Shown here in pieces: positions 12,470 to 21,683 of a stretch of 40,000 nt of DNA. This DNA is from Neocallimastix lanati (nom. inval.) (taxonomy: Eukaryota; Neocallimastigomycota; Neocallimastigomycetes; Neocallimastigales; Neocallimastigaceae): the NCBI GenBank assembly GCA_016946835.1, contig JACVTC010000115.1, positions 470,001 to 510,000 on the forward strand, read 5' to 3'. Both the position numbers and the translations under genes were made by a program. How positions within the stretch are numbered: the stretch's first letter is position 1; each line of letters starts with the position of its first letter. The notes beneath the pieces were generated by a model. It worked only from the letters and a program-made list of their open reading frames with translations. It was not told where the DNA came from and made no database searches.

Positions 12470-12860
12470 ATCAAAACCAACAAAATTCAAACTTTCAGTT
12501 ATGTTAAGAAATTCAACAATAAAATTTCTTCTTTTGAAACTAAATCAATGGTAAAAGATTTTCTATATAGTAGTATTTACTCACGGTCTACTCAATTCTT
12601 CAATCTTTGTGTCAGTTGGAGCATTAATGGATGGAATGCAGAAAAACGTGATGGTGCTAGATACTTTAATGAAATTGTTAAACCTATCTGTATTTGCTTG
12701 CGAGAGGTCGGTAATAGCCAATATCTTAATGTCTTAATGTACTTTCAAATAATTACTCATTTCTTTGTCACTATAATACAATTTTACGAAAAGCTGATCC
12801 AAACATACCTGGTATGAAAGGTCTTAGTATAAGTATAAGTGTACATCGTTCTTGTTCATT
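12470..12860 (+). pseudogene. LINE endonuclease N-terminal fragment (exonuclease-endonuclease-phosphatase fold)
   Basis: From 12548 the frame reads LCVSWSINGWNAEKRDG and then PICICLREVGN, the pattern of the first strand and metal-binding Glu of APE-type endonucleases (usually SWNxNG and LQE). Here the first Asn is Ser and the Gln before Glu is Arg. A second short piece in another frame near 12795-12830 reads ADPNIPGMKGL before the homology stops. Upstream sequence from about 12450 keeps peptide character in another frame, so at least two frameshifts are present. Confidence 0.7.
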
Positions 12861-12911
12861 TTTTTATTTGACCTTTTCACCTGTCTTTAATATTTTGACC
12901 AAATTATATAA

Positions 12912-13406
12912 CTTAGGAATTTAAGAAACTTTTATTTATCCTTAAAAGCTCGTGCTTTTTTTAATGGTAATCTATCAGATGACTTTTCGATTAATCGTGG
13001 CGTTAGACAAGGATGCCCTCTATCTCCTATTTTATTCAATCTATTTATTAACGGGGTACTGGATAATTGTGATAAGTATGGTGTATATATAGATTCTCAA
13101 TATTGTTGTAGTGGACTTTTTGTCGATGATGTTGTTTTAGTTGCTCCATCTAAACATGCTCTTAAGAAAATTTTGAATAAGGTTCATATATGGGCTATTA
13201 AAAATGAAATAACTTTTGGAATTAATAAGTGTACTACTCTTGTTGTAAAACAGATCAACTTTGTTAAATCGATAAATTACGAAGATCTATCTTTCTTTAT
13301 TGGTAGTAATAAATTTCCTATACTTGGTATTCCTTTTGATGAATCTTTATCATTGAAACCTATACAATCCATATTAAATAGTAATTTAAATGTCAAGTTA
13401 AATTAG
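12912..13406 (+). pseudogene. LINE reverse transcriptase fragment (palm motifs)
   Basis: An open stretch of about 164 codons carries the non-LTR RT signature GVRQGCPLSPILFNLFING and the catalytic box FVDDVVLVA, followed by HIWAIKNEITFGINKCTT and the thumb-side motif LGIPFDESLSLKP. The box normally reads F/YADD; the Ala is Val but both Asp remain. The N-terminal fingers are missing, consistent with deletion between this piece and the endonuclease. It ends in TAG at 13404, where the family continues, so the stop is a disabling mutation. Confidence 0.88.
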
Positions 13407-13489
13407 TAATTTCGATTTCTTATTAATAAATCTATTCCTCTCTTATTGAAGAAATATGTTTTTATTTTTGTTTATTCTTAGTCTTGTTT

Positions 13490-14220
13490 TATATTATACT
13501 CCTCCATTTAGTTCAAATAAGAGCAGATGCTCTAAAGCTCAAAAAATTATTAACAGAGGACTTTATTGGAGTTATGGATTTAAATCTCGTAATTCTTATG
13601 TTAGTTTCTATGATATTACTTGTGAATTTAGAATAAATCCTCTTTCAGCTATCTGTGCTATATCTCAATTATGCTGCTTTAGAAAAATGGAAAAACTCAT
13701 CATGTATTATTAATCATCTTACTAATAATATTCCTACTATATCACATTATTCATGGACTAAAGAATCAAGGACTTTGGATAAGAAATTAAATGGTAGAAA
13801 GACAAGTGAAATAAAAAAAGTTTTATTGGGAAAGAGATGTCTTCAAACTCTCCAAAGCTATAAAAGCAATTATTTACTAGGAGAATGATTTTGTATTTAT
13901 TTCAGAAATCAAAAACTTAACATTTCAATATCCTAAATATCAATTGGGATTCTTTTGGATTTCTCGAATTAGGTGTGGTTTTAAATTTGACATTAGTATT
14001 ACCATTAAAAGAAAAATAGTTTCAGAAGATTGCACTATGCCCATGTTGTGGGGTTAGCGTACCTAGCTTTTCTCACTGGATCTTTGCCTATAAAGAATTG
14101 GAAAATTACAGAAATAAATTCTTTACCTTTTCTAGATGATCTCTTTTTGAAGTTTGCTATGATAATTGAACAAAAATTCTTGAATGTTTCTTTAGATTCA
14201 AAAAAGGATTATGATAAATA
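13490..14220 (+). pseudogene. LINE C-terminal region in shifted frames
   Basis: Three overlapping frames carry the region after the RT: SKAQKIINRGLYWSYGF near 13520-13570, HYSWTKESRTLDKKLNGRK near 13745-13800, WISRIRCGFKFD near 13955-13990, and a Cys/His end reading CPC-type residues with SFSHWIFAYKELE near 14035-14100. The last block resembles the C-terminal zinc-binding segment of LINE ORF2 proteins. The match of RCGFKFD to RCGYKFD in the 18-kb copy supports the frame choice. From 14220 to the poly-A tail only UTR-like sequence is visible. Confidence 0.65.
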
Positions 14221-15027
14221 ATATTTATTATTTTATATTGAGTATTCTTCTTGGCGGGCGTTCAATATATGAAAAAATTAAAGTTAATGATTGGGAATAA
14301 AGACAATTAGTTGACAATATTTTTAAACAAAGTTCAACTTTGTTGACTGTTCCGTATTTTGTGGGGATTGCGGTGTTTCTAATATACGTAATACCATTAA
14401 TTTGTCGATCATTTAGATTGATGATGAAATAGTATTCTGTTGAATTTACTGTTGCTAAGAGCGTCGAAGTCTAAATGATAAGGTATGGATTTTCACCTCC
14501 CAATGAAAGATCTGATACAGATTCGTTTGATACTGAAATTATTACTCGCAAAAAAATGGACGTGGTGTTATCATCGATGAATGGGAAAAGTTAGAAACTA
14601 TTGCTTTTAACACACTTTTATAATTATATAATATATAATATTTCATTTCATGCATTTTATTTTTTTTTTCATTTAAATAATGTAATTTTATTATTTTTAT
14701 GAATTAAATAAAGTTATTCTCTAAGTCTAAAAAAAAAAAAAAAAAAAAAAAAAAAGGCCAATATTTCGAAATGCACTCATGCAAAATGCTACACATTTAT
14801 TCATATATAATTATGTAATTGTAACGTAATGTATTAATTTAATGTATTTGTTGACTTTTTCATTTATAAAAATGAATTTTTTTTTATAATTTCTTTTAAA
14901 GTATTATTAAAAAAAAATATTAAATTAATTTAGAATAAATATTTAAAAAAATTATTTAATTTTATATTAAATAATTGATTATAAATAATTGAAGAAAATA
15001 AAATGTATATATGAAATCAGTAACTAG

Positions 15028-16884
15028 ATGGTGAATTATGTATTTAATCCTGGTTCTGAAGATTTTGAAATATTTTTAAAAAATAAAATTTTTGTAGATA
15101 AAACAGAATTAATATACCATTTAAATAATGTAATTAATTCACCCGATAGATTTATATGTGTTTCAAGACCAAGGCGTTTTGGGAAAACAACTAATGCTAA
15201 TATGCTTTCTGCATATTACAGTTTTTTAAGAAAGAAAAAAAATAGAATAAAAATTTTTAATGATAAAGAAATTGCAAAATTCAATGAATGGGATAAATAT
15301 TTAGGAAAATTGAACGTAATAAAATTAACTATGACAGATTTTTTTACAAAGAATACAGTTGAAGATGGACTTAAGGAAATTATGCAAAAAATAGTAACTG
15401 AAGTTAAAAATAATAAACCTGAAATAGAATTCAAAAATGAAAACGATATTGTTAGTATATTCGAAGAAATACGTAATTTAACTGATAAAAAAATTGTATT
15501 AATTATTGATGAATGGGATATTATCGTAAGAGAGAAAAGAAATGAAGAAGTAAAAGAATATTTAAAATTTATAAATAAAGCTACCAAAGATAAAAATTAT
15601 ATAGCTCTAGCCTATATCACAGGAATTTTACCAATTAAAAAATATGGAATTCAATCTTCTCTGAGTTTTGATGAGTATACAATGATTTCCTCTTCATGGA
15701 TGACGAAATTTATTGGTTTTACCCAAAAGGAAGTTAAATCGTTATGTAAAAAACTACAGGTTGAAAATGACAAATTAAATAAGTCTCATACAAGGAAATA
15801 TAAGAAACGGAAACTAAATGAGGAATACAATAATAAAGAAGAAATAATAAATTGTAAAGAATCTCTCCAACCTGAAGAACTAACTCATAAAAATATTTTA
15901 ACATGTAATAAAATAAATAGTAATAATAAATTAAATAATATTCAAAAGCAAAAAATGCAAAAAAAACGAAGAAATAATAAAAAATCAATTAATGAAATTG
16001 AAAATGAAGTGAATTTTAAAAATATGAAAAAATGGTATAACGGTTATAAATTATATGATGAAATAAAGAAAAAAATTTATAGGGTATATACGCCATTTTC
16101 AATTGTAAAATCAATTAAAATGAAAGAGATTTCAAATCATTGGAATAGAACAGAAACTTTTTATGCACTTTCTGAATACATTGAGATGGATTTATTTGGA
16201 TTAAAAGAAGATATAATAAGGTTAAGGAATGGAAAGAAAATAAAGATTGATATAGAATCTTATCAAAATGATATGTCATCGTTTAAAAAAAAGGATGATG
16301 TTCTAACAATGCTTATACATTTAGGCTACCTAGGTTATGATATTAAAACAAAAGAAGTATTTATACCTAATAAAGAGGTAATGAAAGAATTCATAACTAT
16401 TACTGATTCAGAAAATTGGAATATAATTGTTAAAAAATTAGAAAGGTCTAAAAAACTCCTAAAAGCAACATGGAACCAAGATTTTAAAAAAGTTGCTGAA
16501 TTAATTGAAGAATTTCATGATGAAACAAGTAACATGGACAATAATAATGAATCCGCTTTAAAATATACTATTTTACTTGGATATTATGTATCAGATAAAT
16601 ATTATAATTCTTTTTTAGAGCTTGATTCTGGTAAAGGATTTATTGATATAGCGTATATACCTTACAATATTTACTCCAAATATCCAGCATTAATAATTGA
16701 ATTAAAGTATGAAAAAAATGTTGAGACAGCAATGGACCAAATTAAAAAACGAAATTATCCACCAAAGTTAAAAGAATATAAAGGAAATATGTTATTGGTA
16801 GGAATAAATTATATTAAAGAAATTAGTAGTAATAGTGAAGAATTCAAACATTATACTTGTACAATAGAAGAATTTAAAAAATAA
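15028..16884 (+). CDS. AAA-ATPase-like / PD-(D/E)XK nuclease-like fusion protein, 618 aa, intronless
   Basis: Matches the architecture of an N-terminal predicted AAA-ATPase domain (AAA-ATPase_like, PF09820) with a C-terminal PD-(D/E)XK nuclease-superfamily domain (DUF1703 type, PF08011). Residues 5-29 hold the usual FNPG..F...IFVDKTELI start. The P-loop is SRPRRFGKTTN (46-56) and Walker B is KIVLIIDEWD (155-164). MKKWYNGYKLY (333-343) is the conserved middle motif. In the C-terminal domain, Glu508, Asp540 (GFIDIAYIPY) and Glu558/Lys560 (ALIIELKYEK), with Gln571, give the nuclease-like pattern. Residues about 245-328 are a Lys/Asn-rich insert with basic clusters RKYKKRK and KKRRNNKK, resembling a bipartite nuclear signal. 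The family is mainly bacterial; a single uninterrupted frame fits horizontal acquisition (inference). It lies 270 bp past the LINE tail. Biological role unknown. Confidence 0.9.
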   Translation: MVNYVFNPGSEDFEIFLKNKIFVDKTELIYHLNNVINSPDRFICVSRPRRFGKTTNANMLSAYYSFLRKKKNRIKIFNDKEIAKFNEWDKYLGKLNVIKLTMTDFFTKNTVEDGLKEIMQKIVTEVKNNKPEIEFKNENDIVSIFEEIRNLTDKKIVLIIDEWDIIVREKRNEEVKEYLKFINKATKDKNYIALAYITGILPIKKYGIQSSLSFDEYTMISSSWMTKFIGFTQKEVKSLCKKLQVENDKLNKSHTRKYKKRKLNEEYNNKEEIINCKESLQPEELTHKNILTCNKINSNNKLNNIQKQKMQKKRRNNKKSINEIENEVNFKNMKKWYNGYKLYDEIKKKIYRVYTPFSIVKSIKMKEISNHWNRTETFYALSEYIEMDLFGLKEDIIRLRNGKKIKIDIESYQNDMSSFKKKDDVLTMLIHLGYLGYDIKTKEVFIPNKEVMKEFITITDSENWNIIVKKLERSKKLLKATWNQDFKKVAELIEEFHDETSNMDNNNESALKYTILLGYYVSDKYYNSFLELDSGKGFIDIAYIPYNIYSKYPALIIELKYEKNVETAMDQIKKRNYPPKLKEYKGNMLLVGINYIKEISSNSEEFKHYTCTIEEFKK

Positions 16885-17026
16885 ATTTAATTACTTGATT
16901 TTTAATTATATTTATTTATTTTATTTTTATTTTCTTATTATTATTAATTGTAAATAAAATAAAATTAATAATAATAATAATATATATATATATTCTAATA
17001 TTATACTAAATGTTCATATAATATTT

Positions 17027-17060
<34 letters not shown>

Positions 17061-17274
17061 TTATTTCAAATAAAAAAAATTACTTTAATTATAATAAAAA
17101 ATTTTTCTTTCATTATCCATAAATTCAATTTTATTTTAGAAAATTTTTTGAGAAAATTTTTAATTTTTAATTATTTTAATTAAAAAAAAAAAAAAAAAAA
17201 AAAAAATGTATTTAATTAATAGAGTAGAACAAAAGTATTATTGAAATCAATTTAAAAATAAAAATAAAATAAAT

Positions 17275-17324
<50 letters not shown>

Positions 17325-17394
17325 TTATTTGAGATATTTCATCCATCAATTAAACTGTTATTGAAAATTTAATAAAAATTTAATTTCATTATAT
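16885..17394. other. Spacer with three long homopolymer runs
   Basis: T run at about 17031-17058 and A runs at about 17182-17205 and 17281-17321, in an otherwise simple AT background. No gene. The alternating orientation of the runs argues against a single retroposon tail. Confidence 0.6.
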
Positions 17395-17615
17395 AGATAT
17401 AGTGAGAAATTTATTATTTTGAATTTAGAAAAAGGGAATGTACTCAAAAATAAAGAAGGTGATACTGTAAAATAGTTTACGACTATGGATATGAATTATT
17501 TTATTCATATCTCTTAAAAGATGTTTTTTTTAAAAGAAAATATGGATGTGGTTTCATATGACTAAAAAAGAATGGATAAATGATACTATTTTATACCTTA
17601 AATTAAAAAAAAAAA
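17395..17615 (+). pseudogene. Unidentified coding relic, broken frames
   Basis: Peptide-like segments appear in several plus frames: KFIILNLEKGNVLKNKEGD, then YDYGYELFYSYLLKDVFFKR, then KKEWINDTILYL. Amino-acid usage is more protein-like than in neighbouring spacers, and each frame takes over where the previous one meets a stop. I do not recognise the family. It could be chance in such short stretches. Confidence 0.25.
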
Positions 17616-17646
17616 CTTTAAAACAAAACTAAAAAAATAAAATAAA

Positions 17647-17688
<42 letters not shown>

Positions 17689-17849
17689 TAACAGGATTAT
17701 TTTTTAATTTATAAAATCCCACACTTTATTTTTTTAGGTCTTAATTTAATTCATTAATTAAATTTTTAAAGTTTTTTCTTTATTATATTTATGATTTAAT
17801 AAAATTAGTTTATAAAAATAGAACTAATAAAGAAATTTAATTGTTTAGT

Positions 17850-17892
<43 letters not shown>

Positions 17893-17940
17893 AAAAATGC
17901 TTTTAAAAAATTATAAAATAGAATATAATAATTCATTTTG

Positions 17941-18300
17941 ACAGCTTTGGCAACACGAGCATCGAATTTATATCCACATCTGACAAGAAGTGTCCATTGG
18001 AAGTTTATGTTAAATACAGGATGCTTGAAGTTGAAATTAAGGTAGTCTCTGATTTTTTTTTTTAAATTTATTAATTTATTTTTCTTATAATCCTTGGGCC
18101 TTGATTGATTTACCTGCCGTATCTCTATCCCAGTAAAAGGTTACAATTTTTTTTTTTTTTTTGATGGAAATTTATTTAATTTATCTGCTAAAATTTTACT
18201 ATCTTTATCACATGTATGACGTCTACAACGTGATATATCTCTAAGTAAATCAGAGATAATACCCATTTCGAATTTTTCCATTTTTTTTTAAAACATATTA
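17941..18300 (-). pseudogene. LINE C-terminal fragment, minus strand
   Basis: The minus strand reads QWTLLVRCGYKFDARVAKAV at 17943-18003, parallel to WISRIRCGFKFD in the 14-kb copy. Upstream pieces in other frames read YWDRDTAGKSIKAQ-like residues (18100-18150) and DLLRDISRCRRHTCDKDSK (18200-18270), corresponding to the KKLNGRK region. Poly-A insertions (seen as T runs at 18053-18062 and 18147-18162) disrupt the frame. The terminal Cys/His block is absent. Confidence 0.6.
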
Positions 18301-18439
18301 CCTGAGCAATTGCACAATTCACTGAAAGAGGAGGAATGTTAAGATCTTTAGAAACACAATAAATATATATTATATTATATATATTATATTATATATATTA
18401 TTTATTTATTGTATTATATATTTTTTATAATAAAATATA

Positions 18440-18720
18440 TATGAAGGGATGTGAGGCTATTCACATTTGGAATATTCTTCAATTTTGTATAATCCTGTAT
18501 TAACTAGTGTGTCTGTTTGCCGGTGTAGTTCTCATTCTTTGTTTTTATACTTTACAAGATAGTATAAAAATCTTACCTTTAAGCTTGATATGAACTCATC
18601 TTACCAAGTACTAATCAATATACATATCTTGGAATAAGTTTCAATGAATCATTGGATTTAGAACCATTTATTACTAAGATCTACAGTAAAATATAACTAT
18701 ACAGTTAATACTTTACATAC
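18440..18720 (+). pseudogene. LINE RT-end fragment, plus strand
   Basis: Reads LPSTNQYTYLGISFNESLDL followed by EPFITKIYSK at about 18600-18690, parallel to the KFPILGIPFDESLSLKP segment of the 13-kb copy. Upstream AIHIWNILQF near 18450 corresponds to VHIWAIKNEI. The frame between is broken. Confidence 0.65.
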
Positions 18721-18806
18721 CCATAATATCATACAAAAAAAAAAAAAAAAAAAAAAATTATACTTTATTTAATCATATACACACATATATATGCCCATAT
18801 AACATA

Positions 18807-18847
<41 letters not shown>

Positions 18848-19105
18848 TATATTTATCTTTTTTTTTTTTTTTTTTTTTTGTTTTTATTTTGTTTTTTTTA
18901 ATTATTATTTAATATGCTTATTTATTATAATTATAATTAACTTTTTTTTTATCTTAATATTATTAAAAAATATTAATATATGTATAAAAAAATTTTTTTT
19001 TATTTAAAAATTATTTATAAAAAATAAGAAATAGATAAGAAAAAAAAATTATTTTAAATACATTCAATTTTTTTTTTATTTAAATATATATATTAAAAAA
19101 AAATT

Positions 19106-19148
<43 letters not shown>

Positions 19149-19367
19149 TATGATTCTATTGACTTTTTTTAATTCAATATAATATAATAAAAAGTATTTA
19201 ATAAAAAAAAAAAAATTAAAAAATAAAAAATAAAATAGAAAAAAATTTATAAAAACAATTAAAAAAAATTATATTAATTTTATTTCATATTAAATTAAAT
19301 TATATTGAATATTATATTATATTAAATATTGAATATATTATAATCTAAAATAGATTCTTCTTTTATT

Positions 19368-19424
<57 letters not shown>

Positions 19425-19505
19425 GTTGAAGATTTAAAATAAATAATTTTTATTTTTATTTTATTTTTTTCTTTTTCTTCTTCTTTAAATTCTAAGGAAC
19501 ATAAT
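18721..19505. other. Homopolymer-rich spacer, 3' flank of the four-RRM gene
   Basis: A runs at 18736-18757, 18810-18845 and 19112-19146, T runs at 18861-18880 and 19370-19415. The T run at 19370-19415 lies 90 bp beyond the stop codon of the minus-strand gene, so it is probably in its 3' UTR or terminator zone. No separate gene seen. Confidence 0.6.
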
Positions 19506-20353
19506 TTATTCATTGGCTTCTTGTACATTAGAAGAGTTACTATCATCAATTCCATCATAATCTTTTTTTTTTTTTTATTGATAATGAATTTATAATAATT
19601 ATATATATATATATTATTTAATTAAAAAAAAATTTAGTATATATATATTTATTAATAATTTTTTTTAAGTAAACTAATAAAATATGATAATTTTTTCTTT
19701 TATTTATTTAATTTAATTTTTATTTTCTCTCATAAAAACTTACTTTGATTATTCGTATTGGAATTATCACCATTAATGGATTGTTGATTATTTCCATTAG
19801 AACTCGTTGGAGTACCATTACTCATTCTATTGTCATTATTTTTCTTGAAACGTTCACGAGGTGGATTACCGCAACGATCTTTACCATAACCAACCTTGAA
19901 AGTTTTATAATCTTCTTTATTTTGAATACCTTCAACAGCCTTAACAGCAGATAAAATATCAGTAAAGTTAACAAATGCAATATTCTTATCTGGAACAATG
20001 TTAATTAATTCAACTTCACCGTACTCTGAAAAATCTTGTTTTAATTTCTCTTCTGTAATGGTTTCATTAATATTACCTAAATAAACATTACGACTAGCAT
20101 TATTTTGAACAGCTTTAGCAACTTGTTGATTAAGTTGAGTTGACATTTTACCCCAACCAACCTTAACCATTCTTTTTTTAATACTTAAACCTTCACTTTG
20201 TGCTCTATTATAGAAAGCAGTTGCAGCATTTGGATCAATGAAAGTAACAAAGGCAATAGCTTTATCTGGTTTATATTTAACATCTTGAAGAATACCACCA
20301 CGAACAACCTATGACAATTTTAATAATTAAATATATAATAATGAATAATTATT

Positions 20354-20385
<32 letters not shown>

Positions 20386-21683
20386 GAAAAAAAAATTAAA
20401 TAAATAAAAATATAAATAATAAATAAAAATAAAGAATAAAAATAATATATATATATTTAATTAAATAAATTATTAAAAATAGTTTATTAAATGAATAATA
20501 AGTTTGATTTAATTTTTATGGTTTATTTTTATTTCTTATTATCCATTAATAATGATTTTTAAAAAATTATCTATATATAAATAAATTTAAAATAACTTAC
20601 ATCACAAATATCTTTAGCTGTAGTTTCTGGATGAAGATTACCGAGGAAAATAGTTCTATTATTTGTTGGATTACTGTTAATCATTATTGGTGACATTTGT
20701 GAATTTTGACCATTAAACATATCAAATCCTAAGGCTTGATAATTCAATGAACCATATTGAGAATAACCATTTCCATACATCATATTTGGATTTGGTTTAA
20801 TTGGAACAGCACATCTATCCTTACCGTAATTGACTCTACGATTAGCCCATTTAGAATCATTTGGTAAAGTTTGAACAGCCTTAATAGCAGCAGAAACACT
20901 TGTCATATAAACAAAAGCAATATGTTTTTCTGGAAGAATTTTTATAGATTCAACAATTCCGAATTTTGATAATTCTTCTTGAAGGAAGGATTCCGTTACT
21001 GTTTCATCTATGTTACCAATATAAACAGTACGAGTTGCTTGATTATTAACTGCTACTAAAATATTTGGAGAAATTTGAGATGGTTTACCCCAGTTGAACT
21101 TTAACTCATTGTCCTTAACAACAATTCTTTTAGAGTTTGCATCTTGTTGGAATGATGCAGCTGCTGAAGCTTCAACAAATGTAATAAATGCGCAATTCTT
21201 GTCTTCAATAATTTTAACATTATCAATAATACCACCACGAATATGATTTAGAAGTTCTTCATAAGTAGTACCAGGTGCAAGATTACCAACGTAAATGGTA
21301 CGGTAGGATGGATTAATCATCATTGAAGATTGACCATATTGACCTTGTTGATATTGGGAAGACTGATACTGATTGGCAGACATGTATTGATTAACATTTT
21401 GATACTGAGATTGATAATTTGAAGGATATTGAGAATTTTGATAAGACATAGATCCATATTGAGAGGAGCCTGAAGATGCTCCGCTTTGACTATATTGACT
21501 TGGATTATTCATATACTGTTGTCTAACTTGAGAATAATATTCTTGATTGGAACCGCTTTGAGAAAAACCCATACCAAGGTTTGAATTATTATTAGAGGAA
21601 TAAGAAGAAAATGAACTTTGGTTAAATCTTTGTTTTTTATGATTATCTTGGCTTTGAGAAGAGTAATCACTACTTCGTTTCAT
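19506..21683 (-). CDS. MRN1: Four-RRM RNA-binding protein, Nrd1/Mrn1 type, three exons, 567 aa
   Basis: Proteins of this family bind mRNA and act post-transcriptionally (S. pombe Nrd1, S. cerevisiae Mrn1). Exons are 20601-21683, 19744-20308 and 19506-19561; donors are GTAAGT twice. Residues 1-125 are Gln/Ser/Tyr/Asn-rich and disordered (prion-like). RRM1 about 128-200 (RTIYVGNL, CAFITF), RRM2 218-291 (RTVYIGNI, IAFVYM), RRM3 343-415 (RTIFLGNL, IAFVTF), RRM4 434-507 (RNVYLGNI, IAFVNF). Each first RRM of a pair ends in WGK and each second in YGKDRC, so the protein is a duplicated two-RRM module; the WGK and GKDRC pattern is what I use for the family call. Intron 1 cuts RRM3 after ETTAKDICD. The last exon adds an acidic tail ending NVQEANE; its acceptor follows 14 A and a TAG 26 bases later is an alternative. 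Family name is likely, orthology not proven. Confidence 0.85.

Larger units (their letters stand above)
12165..14755 (+). mobile_element. Decayed LINE (non-LTR) retrotransposon, APE-type endonuclease plus RT
   Basis: Order along the plus strand: N-terminal fragments of a polyprotein, AP-endonuclease-like start, reverse transcriptase fragment, C-terminal Cys/His region, 3' UTR with AATAAA at 14706-14711 and a tail of about 26 A ending at 14755. All frames are broken and there is at least one internal deletion, because the RT motifs follow the endonuclease start within 300 bp. No convincing target-site duplication was found, and the 5' limit is unclear because an (ATT)n array precedes it. A related copy lies at 17.85-18.72 kb. 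The element is inactive. Confidence 0.85.
17850..18720. mobile_element. Second LINE copy with inverted 5' part (twin-priming-like structure)
   Basis: Two fragments of the same LINE family as at 12.2-14.76 kb lie head to head: a C-terminal fragment on the minus strand (17941-18300) and a preceding RT-end fragment on the plus strand (18440-18720). On the minus strand the element ends in an A tail (T run at 17852-17891). Order and orientation match an L1-style insertion with an inverted 5' segment. The 18301-18439 junction contains TA-rich sequence. Confidence 0.6.

Noticed and set aside
14757-14790. TTTCGAAATGCA next to the LINE tail, similar to the inner MULE TIR motif
   Set aside because: Only about ten bases match, there is no partner arm and no direct duplication.
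12165-14790. Target-site duplication for the LINE
   Set aside because: Sequence after the A tail (GGCCAATATTTC) has no matching copy upstream; the 5' end is also masked by an (ATT)n array.
15216-15988. Minus-strand ORFs inside the AAA/nuclease gene
   Set aside because: Antisense of a frame with clear family motifs; composition is that of reversed lysine codons.
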